Assembly: GCF_029407905.1 (NCBI RefSeq)
Contig: NC_073634.1
Location: 29,525,501-29,589,500, forward strand
Source of the DNA: Bubalus kerabau
Lineage: Eukaryota; Chordata; Mammalia; Artiodactyla; Bovidae
DNA: 64,000 nt
Reading direction: 5' to 3'
A model generated the notes under the pieces. The model ran no database searches and had not been told where the DNA came from. It was given only the letters and a program-made list of their open reading frames with translations. The translations under genes were made by a program, and so were the position numbers. Positions 21,950 to 32,460 of the stretch are shown one piece after another. How positions within the stretch are numbered: the stretch's first letter is position 1; each line of letters starts with the position of its first letter.

Positions 21950-22297
21950 CAAAATACAAATCTTTTAGATCTATGCTATTCTTCAGAACTCGAGATGAAA
22001 AAGAAGAGAGAAGAACAAAAAGGGGCAGGGTCGCGCTAGATCTGCCACAGTTCTCGCGCCCTCTGGTCTGCCCTCACTCAAGATGGCCACCAGCAAAATG
22101 GTGCAGTGGCGAGAGTCGCGCTGCCCTGGTTGCTAAGGAGATGCGACTACCGGAAATGCGGCATTCGGGGAGGGCTCGGGAGCTACGGCAGAGGGTGGGA
22201 GGCCTGGCGTCACAGGTCCTGACTGGGAAGAAGTAGGCAGGTCCTGGCAGGGGAGAGCCGTGGCGGCGGGACCTCGGGTATCAGAGGCTCTAGCGGG
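21950..22297. promoter_or_regulatory. Shared bidirectional promoter of PREPL (-) and CAMKMT (+)
   Basis: GC- and CpG-rich segment between two divergent genes, in contrast to the AT-rich surroundings. Visible motifs are a YY1-like AAGATGGCC at 22080-22088, an ETS/GABPA-like ACCGGAAAT at 22149-22157, a CRE-half-like GCGTCAC at 22207-22213, and CTCGCG/GTCGCGC steps. I see no TATA box upstream of the CAMKMT ATG. ETS and YY1 sites with no TATA are usual in divergent housekeeping promoters. The exact start sites and the PREPL 5' UTR exon cannot be fixed from sequence. Confidence 0.8.
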
Positions 22298-22435
22298 ATG
22301 GAATCTCAAGTCTCTGACGCCGCAGCCGGTCAAGCAGAGCAGACGGCAGGCGAGGGCCAGGCAAACAGCGGCGCCGCTCCGGGACCCGCAGCCTCGGCGT
22401 CCTTGGGTGCCGCCCGGTGGAAGCTCCTGCGGCAG
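22298..22435 (+). CDS. CAMKMT: CAMKMT exon 1, coding part (residues 1-46)
   Basis: ATG at 22298 in a good context (GCGGGATGG), 138 nt in phase 0 to the donor CGGCAG|GTAAGG. The product starts Met-Glu-Ser-Gln-Val-Ser-Asp and has an Ala/Gly-rich low-complexity stretch. It ends Leu-Gly-Ala-Ala-Arg-Trp-Lys-Leu-Leu-Arg-Gln, the conserved end of exon 1 in calmodulin-lysine N-methyltransferase. The enzyme trimethylates Lys115 of calmodulin using S-adenosylmethionine (established). This N-terminal part lies before the methyltransferase fold and varies between species. The exon is GC-rich and lies inside the promoter CpG region. Confidence 0.95.
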
Positions 22436-24104
22436 GTAAGGGAGAGCCCTCTTAATTCACTATTACCTCTGGCCACTCCCCTCGCAAGCGATCTGTAGCT
22501 CCTCTACCCTTGGAAGCGCGGGGAGTTCCCTCACAATTTTACCGGGAGCCGCCTGAGGAGCGCCCCCTTGGTTCACCTACAGGTCCCACCAAAAAAGGGA
22601 GGCATCAGGTGGCATTGGTAGGGAGGGGGCAGCCAAAGCTGAGTCCTGGGAAACTCCGATCGAAGTAGAAGATTCCTTCCTAGACATTAGTCTGCATCTG
22701 AGGGACTTTTCTTCTTGCCCGCCAGTAGGGTTGGTGGAACAGCCGCTCCGCAGCCCATACTGCTCTTTTCTGCTTCTGTTTTACTTTCTTCCCCTGATTT
22801 CTTCTCCTTGCTTCTTAACTCCTGTTTCTAGCCCCAAATCTGGTCCCTCTTTTGGTGATCAGCGTGGTTGACTGTGTAGGGACTGTGACGTTGCACGTGT
22901 TGCTTCGGTTTCTTCCGTGGAGCTGAGAGCCAAGGGAGTTGTAAGAGCTGCCCCCGCCCACCCCTTCTCTTCCACGCCGTAGTTAACTTGTTTATCTTCT
23001 GGTTTGAAGTGATCAGTGAAATCCTTGGCGTCTCTGTGTGTTGTTTACTGGTGGTTATCTTTTAGCACTTCGAAGATGCCGCTGTTGCTGGTAACTTCAG
23101 TGGTGTGCCCGTTTGAAAATTTTCTTATTTGACATCACTGACACTCCTTGCCAAAGTGCTTGAAGTGAAATCTGTTGTTGATACGTCAATGTTATGCTTC
23201 TGCCTGGGGTTTCCTGCTGAAACCTTTATTCAGTAGGACACTTTGCGTTTCTGATTTGTGTTTCGAGAAGAGTTTCTCAGCTACTGCCACTTTGAGATTG
23301 TGTTTAGTATTTTGGGGGTTACTTTGTTTGCAGTTGTCTGTAGTCGTCTTTTCATACTGTGGCCTTCCAGTGCTGTCATGACACACTCAAAGACCTTTTC
23401 TTTGCTGACACATTGACAGCCCTTGCAGAGCATTCATGATCTGGTTTTGCTGTTAATGTTACAAATGGTATTATAGGATAATAAAATGCATGTCCTTATA
23501 GATCATTATTGTAGGAACTTTCTGTAGTGAATTAAACAAAGTTGAATTATCAAAATAGTAAATTAAGGCTTAAAAATGATCAGTCAAACCTTATTATGAT
23601 GACAAGTGATTCTTAGTAAAAATTCTAGTTGACCGTCATTTATATTCATTCTGAGTTGCTGTCTACTTTAGCATAAGAGTGAGTTTCAGCCGTGGCTGCC
23701 ATTTGAACTCCCCTCACACTTTGAAATTTAATGTTTTGGTATATTTGTGCTCACTGCTTAGAGTCTTTCTATCTTCTTCTCTACTTAATAAATGACTGTT
23801 CATCCTTCAGACCTCTGTGTCAATCTCCTCTTATGTGACGCCTCTGCTGACTCCTCTGGGCTGAGTTAGACCCATAGGTGTTACCTATGGGTAACCCCTT
23901 TTCACATTATTTTACGACCATTTCATTAGAATCCATCTTTCTCAGGAGAATAGGAATTCTCCCCGGGGAAAGATGTTATTTTATTAACCTCCATCTTCTG
24001 CACAGGGCCTGGGTAGTTAATTTTTAGTAGATAACTGTTGTGTGTTGTGGAAAGCCTGAGAATAAGGACAGTCTTTAAGTGGCCCACAGGATCTTATCCT
24101 CAGT
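22436..24104. other. CAMKMT intron 1, 5' end
   Basis: The first few hundred bases stay moderately GC-rich and probably hold downstream promoter elements. Around 23740-23900 there may be an L2-like scrap. I see no other exon. Confidence 0.5.
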
Positions 24105-24370
24105 GCATTGTATCAGTGAGCTATTGCTGAGTAACAAATAACCACACCATCGGATATTAATACATACACATACTGTTGTATGCAATGCCATTACATACAT
24201 CACATGCTGTTGCACACAACAGTGAGCATTTATTCTGTTTGTGGGCCACTGACAGGCTGCGATCAGCTGAGTGGCTCTAGGCTGCATGCTTGGTTCACAT
24301 GCCTCTAATCCTGAGATCAGTTAGTTAACATGTTTTCATGGTAATGTCAGAGGTATAAGAGAGCAAATGC
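24105..24370. repeat. Old interspersed repeat, family not assigned
   Basis: CAGTGAGCTATTGCTGAGTA and GGGCCACTGACAGGCTGCGA resemble a widespread mammalian repeat, but I cannot name the family with confidence. Confidence 0.4.
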
Positions 24371-24665
24371 AACCACTGAAACATATTAATATTTTAAATA
24401 TTTATTAATATCCTGTTGGTCAAAATAAGAATCTTAGTCAAGGCGGCAGAGAAAATATGTTTTTTTTTTTTTTTTTCTCCCTTGGAGAGGGCAGGGGAGA
24501 AAGTGAATCTTTAAACATTTTCAGGCTCTTAGTAAATATGTTTCAAGTGAACAGACCATTTGTATCTTGTGAGCATTCAGAACTGGAAAACTGAGAAATC
24601 TGAACAATACTAGAGATATGAATTATTTTTCTCCTTCTTATGGGACATCTTCATGACATCTGCTT

Positions 24666-25793
24666 CAGTCAGTCAGTTCAGTCACTCAGTCATGTCCGAC
24701 TCTTTGCGACCCCATGAACCGCAGCACACCAGGCCTCCCTGTCCATCACCAACTCCTGGAGTCCACCCAAACCCATTTCCATCGAGTCGGTGACACCATC
24801 CAACCATCTCATCCTCTGTCGTCCCCTTCTCCTCCTGCCCTCAATCTTTCCCAGCATCAGGGTCTTTTCCAATGAGTCAGCTCTTTGCATCAGGTGGCCA
24901 AAGTATTGGAGTTTCAGCTTCAACATCAGTCCTTCCAATGAACACCCAGGACTGATGTCCTTTAGGATGGACTGGTTGGATCTCCTTGCAGTCCAAGGAA
25001 CTCTCAAGAGTCTTCTCCAACACCACAGTTCCAAAGCATCAATTCTTCGGCGCTCAGCTTTCTTTATAGTCCAACTCTCACATCCATACATGACTACTGG
25101 AAAAACCATAGCCTTGACTAGACAGACCTTTGTTGGCAAAGTAATATCTCTGCTTTTGAATATGCTATCTAGGTTGGTCATAACTTTCCTTCCAAGGAGT
25201 AAGCGTCTTTTAATTTCACGACTGCAATCACCATCTGCAGTGATTTTGGAGCCCAGAAAAATAAAGTCAGCCACTGTTTCTACTGTTTCCCCATCTATTT
25301 CCCATGAAGTGATGGGACCAGATGCCATAATCTTAGTTTTCTGAATGTTGAGCTTTAAGCTAACTTTTTCACTCTCCTCTTTCACTTTCATCAAGAGGCT
25401 CTTTAGTTCTTCTTCACTTTCTGCCATAAGGGTGGTGTCATCTGCATATCTGAGGTTATTGATATTTGTCTTGGCAATCTTGATTCCAGCTTGTGCTTCT
25501 TCCAGCTCAGCATTTCTCATGATGTACTCTGCATGTAAGTTAAATAAGCAGGGTGACAATATACAGCCTTGACGTACTCCTTTTCCTATTTGGAGCGGTC
25601 TGTTGTTCCATGTCCAGTTCTAACAGCTGCTTCCTGACCTGCATACAGGTTTCTCAGGAGGCAGGTCAGGTGCTCTGGTATTCCCATCTCTTTCAGAATT
25701 TTCCACAGTTTATTGTGGTCCACACAGTGAAAGGCTTTGGCATAGTTAATAAAGCAGAAATAGATGTTTTTCTGAAACTCTCTTGCTTTTTCT
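24666..25793 (-). mobile_element. BovB (RTE) LINE, 5' truncated, with target-site duplication
   Basis: About 1.13 kb in minus orientation, 3' end at the left, flanked by the perfect 13-bp repeat ATGACATCTGCTT at 24653-24665 and 25794-25806. A continuous open frame of at least 289 codons (25559-24690) holds the reverse-transcriptase YADD motif (LRYADDTTLMAES) and the conserved C-terminal part (YGCESWTIKKAE, WCWRRLLRVPW, VMDREAW). Upstream of 25559 the frame is broken, and the endonuclease domain and the front of the RT are missing. It cannot move on its own. Confidence 0.93.
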
Positions 25794-25806
25794 ATGACAT
25801 CTGCTT

Positions 25807-26778
25807 ATGTCTCCTTTTTCTCCTTACAATTCTATGTTTCCACTAGGGCTGCAGTGCTATCTCATGGCCCTCTACCTTAACTGTCCAATATTTTCTGTAT
25901 TTTACAATTAATATTCTTGGAGAGAAAATCTGGTTGACCTAGTTCATCATTTGATACCAGGTCACATGATAAATTGCTGACTTTTGAATCTAGTGCCCAC
26001 TTGAATCAGATGAGGTCTGGAAGTCTATGGATCAATATCAATAGAGGCTGTGGATATTGTTCTTTTTTCTTCTTTGTTGGGTTTGACTATCCAATGGCAA
26101 AAATAGCTACCTCATCATCCACCCAGCTAGTGATCCAGAAGAAATAACCCTTTTCCCTAACACCCAAATCATTTCCTCCAAAACGATTCTAATAGTCCAA
26201 GTTTGAACCAATTGCTGTTTCTAGGAGAATTGTGCACTTTTACCCGGGTCATCAGCCCACACTGTGGCAAGGAAAATAACAACCCTGCCATTATTGCATA
26301 GAGTGAGGGAGGGGCATTTCCCAAGAGGAGGGGATATAGAGCAGATGAAAAAGTAGCAGTGACCCTTACATGCTTACGCACATCTCATAACCACCTACAG
26401 AATGGATAATAGGGCCTAGATGTCTGTATACTTGGCTGAAGAATCCGATTAATGAAATATTTTATAGTACAATTTAAATTAAAGCAGGTAATATACATTT
26501 GAGACTGTCAATGCAGAAAGAGACAGGATGATTTCTAGAATAGAATGTAATACAATTTGATTTTAGTCCCAGATCTACCTATGATGATGAGCAACCTATT
26601 TGTACCTCATTTGTAAATGAGGGAGTGGGACTAGATTTCTTTAAGATCTCTTCTGTTTCTGATTATTTTTAAGCGAAATTATTTTCCAGGGTTAGGAATA
26701 AACTAATTATCTATTTTCTAATCCTATTATGATTTCATAACAAAGAATTTGATTTATGTTTAACATTTAAAAACAGCT
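25807..26778. other. CAMKMT intron 1, nothing recognised
   Basis: Intronic sequence between two mobile elements, with no nameable repeat or exon. Confidence 0.5.
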
Positions 26779-26780
26779 TA

Positions 26781-26985
26781 TGGGGACTTTCCTGGTGGTC
26801 CAGTGGGTAAGACTCCTTGCTCCCAATGCAGGGGACCTGGGTTTGATCCCTGTTCAGGAAACTGGATCCCACATGCCACACCTGAGAGTTTGCATGCCGC
26901 AACTAAAAAGATTCCTCATGCTGAAACTTAAGATCCCACAAGCCACTAAGACCTGTTGCATCCAAATAAATAAATATTTTAAAAA
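26781..26985 (+). repeat. CHR-type (tRNA-Glu-derived) SINE
   Basis: GGGACTTTCCTGGTGGTCCA head, then CATGCCGCAACTAAAAAGAT and a (AAAT)n tail. It is shorter than the copy at 41010. Confidence 0.82.
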
Positions 26986-26989
26986 AATA

Positions 26990-28704
26990 GCTATGTACTG
27001 GGTAAAATGGGCATCCGAGTGAGATCATCACAGTACATTTATCAGAAAACTGATTTTCATGGTATCAAAGAGAGTGATCTAAAACAAAATATAGACAGTA
27101 TGTATAGTATGAGCCATTTAAAAATGTATTCATAGCTATATGTATATGCATAGATGGATGTTTAAATGTGCTTTTCCCAAATGGTAGAATTTTGAGTGGG
27201 TTTTTACTCTTCTATATTTAAACTTCTTTTCCAGTGAACCTGATGATTTTCAAACCATTTTTCATCTGTTCCCAGGTGTGTAGTTTTAATTATAACATCT
27301 ATGAAATTGGGATATGTCTATTAGTTGATGGCATCCCAGTTAATAGGCAGCCTATTCTATGTAACATCAGAAGGAAGGAAAAAAATGGAATCTTATAATC
27401 AATGATGTATTGTATTTGATGAAATATAGTCAGGGAAAGAGAGAATTGGTTTTTTGAGAAAAAATTGAAGACCGCTGACTACCAGAAAAACAATTCCATG
27501 TGAGTGACCAAAATCCTTCCCAGAACAAGATGCTAAACAATAGGAGTACCTATTAACTTGTTGACTAATTGAGAAAGTTGGTTAGAAAGGTCAGTCATGA
27601 AAATGAGACATATGCTAAAATGAAGCTACAATCTGAGTGTCAAATTGTCCTAAATAATTATAGTTAGTTCTCTAAGTTTATACAGCTGGCTTCCCACAAT
27701 GAAATTGGTAGTAAACTTTTAAGCAACTTAACTTCTCAAGCAAACTTACCTTTATCTTTCCAAAACATTCAACTTAACTTTTATGGAAGAACTATAAAAA
27801 TAAAATGGAATAATGATTACCACTCCTCATAATTATTATTTCATTAGTTTTTTAAATATTTAATGCATGACAGTAATAAGAACAGCTGGTGTAAAAAGCT
27901 TGTGAAAAAGGCCAATTAACTTGGCAACCAACTCAAAGGGGAAGGGCAGGAATAGTACCTTGGCACTATTCAGTTCACATGGCCCAGTCTGAATATTTAA
28001 TAGAGGGAACGGAGAGGGTCCGTTAATTCAGTCAGTTACAAGAGATGTGTTGTGTTTTGTGTCCTGTTTATGTCTCCCAGTTTCTTGATAGAAAATGGCA
28101 AACAGACACCAAGAAACCATGTCTTAGAAATGGTTGTGCCTGTAGATCTTGCACTGAGAATTGTGGTTTAGATCCCTATGTAAGTGAGGAGTTGAATGAT
28201 GGACTCTTCATTGGTTTTTATTGGCATCACTAGGGATCACTTTCTACAGCAGCAGCTGAGTAGGGTCATTCGTGCTCTTTCATTCCCCCCCCCTTTTTTT
28301 TTTAATTTTATACATTGTTGTATTTATAAGGATTTTTCACATTGTTGAAGTTAAACTTACATTTCAATTGATTATAGACTTTCTACTGTAGTCACAGATG
28401 ACATAGATTTTTGCGTGCTGTGTGGAACATACTTTAACCTTAAGCATATAAATTGCAATGCTCAACCCTGACCCCCGCAGTTCAAACCTTATTGACATAT
28501 ACATCAGTGACTGGAGGAGATTTTCTTTTTTTATGTTTCTGAGTTATTAAGATTAATAATTGGTTTTTATTGGATTCCTTAAAAATATTTAGGAATATGC
28601 TTTAGGTTAAAAATGGTGAACGGGAATGTTTTCTTGAGTTAGAAGTATGTAGCTTGTCAATCTGAAAACAAAATATTCCACCAATAATTATTTTGAAAGA
28701 AATG
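26990..28704. other. CAMKMT intron 1, AT-rich, nothing recognised
   Basis: No exon, SINE or LINE could be named. A short C-run followed by a T-run occurs near 28286-28303. Confidence 0.5.
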
Positions 28705-28871
28705 GACTTTAAGAAGTTTCTTTATTTTTGGCTTAGCAGTTAACGGTTCGCTGTCTCTAGAGGGTGGGCTTAGTTCCTCCCGGCATGTGGGATCTTCCTA
28801 GACCAGAGATCAAACCTCTGTCCCCAGCATTGACAGGCAGATTCTTAACCACTGGAACAGTGGGGAAGTCC
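28705..28871 (-). repeat. CHR-type (tRNA-Glu-derived) SINE
   Basis: The GGCATGTGGGATCTTCCTAG body and ACCACTGGAACAGTGGGGAA head read on the minus strand. The flanking duplication is TTGAAAGAAATG at 28693-28704 and 28872-28883. Confidence 0.83.
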
Positions 28872-29194
28872 TTGAAAGAAATGAACTTTTCACTGTGCAG
28901 CAATGAAAATAAAAAGTTTAGAAGGCTCCAAGTGTGAAAGCATGTGTCTTTTTACATTCTCAGAGCTGTATATTTATTAGACTATTAATCAATAGTCTTC
29001 CTAAGAGTAAATATAACAATTTTGCAGAGATTAAATGCTTTAACCCCCATTCCTAAAATAATGCTGAATATTTTTATTTGGCTCATTTTTGTTATTTAAA
29101 TTAAGACCAGAAATCTATGATTTAATTCCTAAAAAGTTTTGAGTCCTAAAAATGATGTTTTTATATGAATTTTTCTAAGAGTAAAAAAATTCAC

Positions 29195-29390
29195 CATTTA
29201 AAAGTTTCAGCTTTATTGAGATATAACTGACAAATCATATTGTAAACTACACAATGTGATGATTTGATAAATGTATACATTGTGAAAGTATTCCCCATCC
29301 CCACCCCCAATGAGTTAACACATCCATCACCTTTTTGGTTATTGTTGAAAACATTTTCATTCATTTATTTTTTTGAAGCTTTCAAACAAC
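29195..29390 (-). mobile_element. Old L1M 3' region fragment
   Basis: TTTCAGCTTTATTGAGATAT, then ATGATTTGATAAATGTATAC and CATCCATCACC follow the reverse complement of old L1 3' UTR sequences. Confidence 0.6.
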
Positions 29391-29640
29391 TGAATGTTTT
29401 CACTTTGTCTACTTGGTTTTCATTGCCTTCTTGTTCCTTCTGAGTTCTCTGTGGCAAAGAGAGGCTATATTCCTTTTTTCACATCTAGTTTTTTGCCATT
29501 TTAGAAAGCTGCTCTCTATAGGTACTTTTGGACTTCACAATTCTAGCTCAAACCCCAAACTTTATTTGTAAGGTATATAACCTTTTATATCTGAACTTTG
29601 AGTATTTTCCTTCACCACCCCATCCCATAATTCCATTTGA

Positions 29641-29700
29641 TTATTACTTAGGGGGTTGGAAGGCAATTAATATTTACTTAGGGGGTTGGAAGGCAATATT
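29641..29700. repeat. 30-bp tandem duplication
   Basis: Two adjacent 30-bp units share the core TTACTTAGGGGGTTGGAAGG and differ only at their ends. Confidence 0.9.
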
Positions 29701-30259
29701 CTAAAAGCGGTAGCTGACAAAATTATACCTTGATGGGAAATTTAAATATCCTCTCAAGTCACAAAGCTGCAGACATTTTTGATGACCTTGAAATAACTGA
29801 ATCAGTAGTAATCTGAATTGATCTCCATTGCATATGATTACCTTTACTGAGTAGTGTATAGATTATGTAAATAACTGTTCCTTTTTATTTATTCTAAATA
29901 TATTTTTTACTTTCTTTGAGAATTACCTTGTTGTCATATTGTAGATCATGGAATTTACTAAACTATAAAAGCCTCTTACAATTTTATACATGTGTTGATT
30001 TAATAACTTTTTACCTTAGTGATTTATAATGTCATTACCTTGACATCAGAGTAATTTAATTAGTATAAAAAGGCATTTGATTTTTGGACATTAATTGGAC
30101 AAGATCTGTGGCAATTTATAATATCTACATTTTACATTTTATAACAATTTTTTTTTTGAGAGTAAGCTTTGTTTAGTGATGTGTTTTTCTTCCTCATAAT
30201 CATAGATGATAGATAACAATAAGACTGTATTTTTGGTAAAAACTTTTAAAACAATTCAT
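29701..30259. other. CAMKMT intron 1, AT-rich
   Basis: No repeat or exon recognised. Confidence 0.5.
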
Positions 30260-30270
30260 CCTTTTATTTT

Positions 30271-30609
30271 ATTTATTTTTAAAATTTTATTTATGTATTT
30301 CATCTTTGGCTGTGCTGGGTCGTCATTGCTCTGCGGGCTTTTTCTCTAGTTGGGGAGAACAGGGGCTGCTCGCTAGCTGCAGTGCATAGTTTCTCATGGT
30401 GGTGGCTTCTGCTGTCACGGAGCACTGGCTCTAGGGCGCACAGGCTTCAGTAGTTGTGGCTCTCAGGCTCTAGAACACAACTCAATACTTGTGACGTTGG
30501 GGCTTAGTTGCTCCAAGGCACGTGGGATCTTCCTGGATCAGGGATCTTGCCCATGTCACCTGCATTGGCAGGCAGATTCTTTACCACAGAGCTACCAGGG
30601 AAGCCCCAC
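30271..30609 (-). repeat. CHR-1-type long SINE
   Basis: Minus-oriented copy from a T-rich tail through GGCTGTGCTGGGTCGTCATT and CTCAGGCTCTAGAACACAAC to ACCACAGAGCTACCAGGGAA. The flanking repeat CCTTTTATTTT is at 30260-30270 and 30610-30620. Confidence 0.85.
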
Positions 30610-31118
30610 CCTTTTATTTTTAAAGGAAACTCTCAAACAAGTCAAAGAGACGCGATTTTTCTGATGTTCCATTTAAAAAAATCAACCGTATAAACCTTCT
30701 ATATAATATAAAAATTTTAAGCCTATTTTTTCCCTCAAGGTATATTATTCAAGTTGGTATGGTTTCTTGCTTGGTTCTGATCTCAGTTTGCCTTTATGTA
30801 GTCAGGGTTCCTTTTCAGATAAGAGAAACAACTCTAGCTATTTTAAGCAGAAAAGGGCTTTATAAAGGGAATTAAGTGCTCATAAAATCTTTGGAGGAAC
30901 TAAAGGAACCTACAAAGAATGAGTCCCAGAACAACACAAAAGCTGGCCTGCCAAGAGAGATGCTACCGCTACCAAAATGAAGAACTTGAGCTTCTTTCTG
31001 GGATCATTTCACATTGTCTGTGATCTCTGGTGATCAAGAAACTGTTTCTGGAACTGTAGACTCCAGAAGTACACCTTGCCTGTTCTGTGTCTACCAGCAA
31101 AGGTTTGACACTTGTACA

Positions 31119-31160
31119 GCGTGTGTGTGTGTATGTGTGTGTGTGTGTGCGCGCACACAC
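31119..31160. repeat. (GT)n/(CA)n microsatellite
   Basis: A GTGTGT run interrupted by one A, then GCGC, then a CACACA run. Likely polymorphic. Confidence 0.88.
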
Positions 31161-31489
31161 ATGTGCTCCATTACTCAGTCTTTCACTCTCCACTAAATTA
31201 GAGCGTGAACATTGGAACCTCTGCTAAAGCTGCTGAAGATCCAAATGTCTTTAGAACTGTTCTTACTAGCACACATTGCAGAAATGGATCTTTCTTCTTT
31301 CCATCTTTCTTTCTTTCAAATCTCATGTTAGTCCATCTGGTTAGCTAAACCAAAAGCACATCTGAAACTGACTTCTAGGGATTCTGGGAAATGTGGTTTC
31401 TAGCTTTAGCATAGGAAGGTATCTTAAAGGAAGTGGAAATGTGATGTTTGGTGCCAGGCTACCACATTCTCCACAAGAAAAGGTGTTGA

Positions 31490-31660
31490 AAGTTCAAGCT
31501 CTGTAGTCAGATAGCCTGAATTTGCTTCTTACTAGCTTTCTGACCTTGAGCAAATTACCATTCCTTTTCATTAGCTTCCTCTGTCACATAATAGGTATCT
31601 ATCCCATGGGGTTATTTGAGAATTTAATGAAGAGTGTGGTAAGACTTAAATTAATTCTTA
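31490..31660 (+). repeat. MIR SINE relic
   Basis: GTAGTCAGATAGCCTGAATT, CTGACCTTGAGCAAATTACC and the later ATGGGGTTATTTGAGAATTT follow MIR order. Confidence 0.72.
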
Positions 31661-31739
31661 CTTAGATGTTTGGTGTCATTTGCTGGTGAATAGTCTGGAC
31701 TTGGAGTTTTCTTTGTGGTAAAATTTTTATTTATGCATT

Positions 31740-32385
31740 TTATTTTTAAAATAGTTTAGGACCGTTTAGACTTTCAGTTTCTGCTTGTGTCAATTTTGGT
31801 TAGTTGTATTTTTCCAGGAATTTGTCCATTTCATCTAAATTTTCAAAGTTAGTCTTCATAATATTCCTTTGCATTTTTTAATGCCTGTAGGATCTATAGT
31901 GATCTCCTTATGTCATTGAAATTTATACCTTCTTTCTTTTTTCCTTAATAGCTTCATCAGGGAAGCTATCAGTTTTATTAATCTCTTCAGAGAACCATCC
32001 CTTGATGTTGTTAATCCTTCCTGCTTTGTTTGTTTTCTGCTTTATTAGCTTTTACTCTTTTGAGGACTTAATTTGTTCTTTTTCGAGTTTTTGCAATGGA
32101 TACTTAGCTTACTGATTTTTAGCATTTCCATATATTTCCCTCTTAGTATGGATTTAGCCGTCTATGGGGTCGCACAGAGGCGGACACGACTGAAGCGACT
32201 TAGCAGCAGCAGCAGCTACATTTCATGTTTTGAAATGTATTTTTATTATTCAGTTCAAAATGCTTTCTAATTTCCATTGTGTGTTTTTTGATTCATAGAT
32301 TATTTAGAAGTCTATTGCTTAACTTATTTAGTTTTAGATATCTTTTTAGTTATATTTAACTTGTGACTATTAGAGTGCTTTATAT
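31740..32385 (-). mobile_element. Old L1 ORF2 relic, interrupted by a Bov-tA 3' fragment
   Basis: Minus-oriented ORF2 sequence (TTCCAGGAATTTGTCCATTT, ATCAGTTTTATTAATCTCTT, AGTCTATTGCTTAACTTATT). The element continues on both sides of the inserted SINE fragment at 32158-32215. Confidence 0.75.
32158..32215 (+). repeat. Bov-tA2 3' fragment with (AGC)n tail
   Basis: GTCTATGGGGTCGCACAGAG, GACACGACTGAAGCGACTTA and AGCAGCAGCAGC. It is inserted at a TTAGC site within the L1 relic. Confidence 0.85.
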
Positions 32386-32460
32386 ATTAAAAAAACTTTA
32401 CAGGAAATGTCAGATACATGCAAAATTGGAAATAATACTTTAATAGCCATTCAGGTATCT

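Noticed and set aside
21244..21952. Open frames on both strands near the promoter
   Set aside because: GC-rich promoter-flank sequence gives open frames by chance; the minus-strand one reads a poly(A) run as poly-Lys.
20034..22100. PREPL 5' UTR exon
   Set aside because: It must exist, but several GT donors on the minus strand (for example near 22076, 21737 and 21249) and several AG acceptors near 20040-20110 are equally possible, so I did not place it.
24690..25559. Reverse-transcriptase-like gene as a host gene
   Set aside because: It is the truncated BovB LINE frame, bounded by a target-site duplication, not a host gene.
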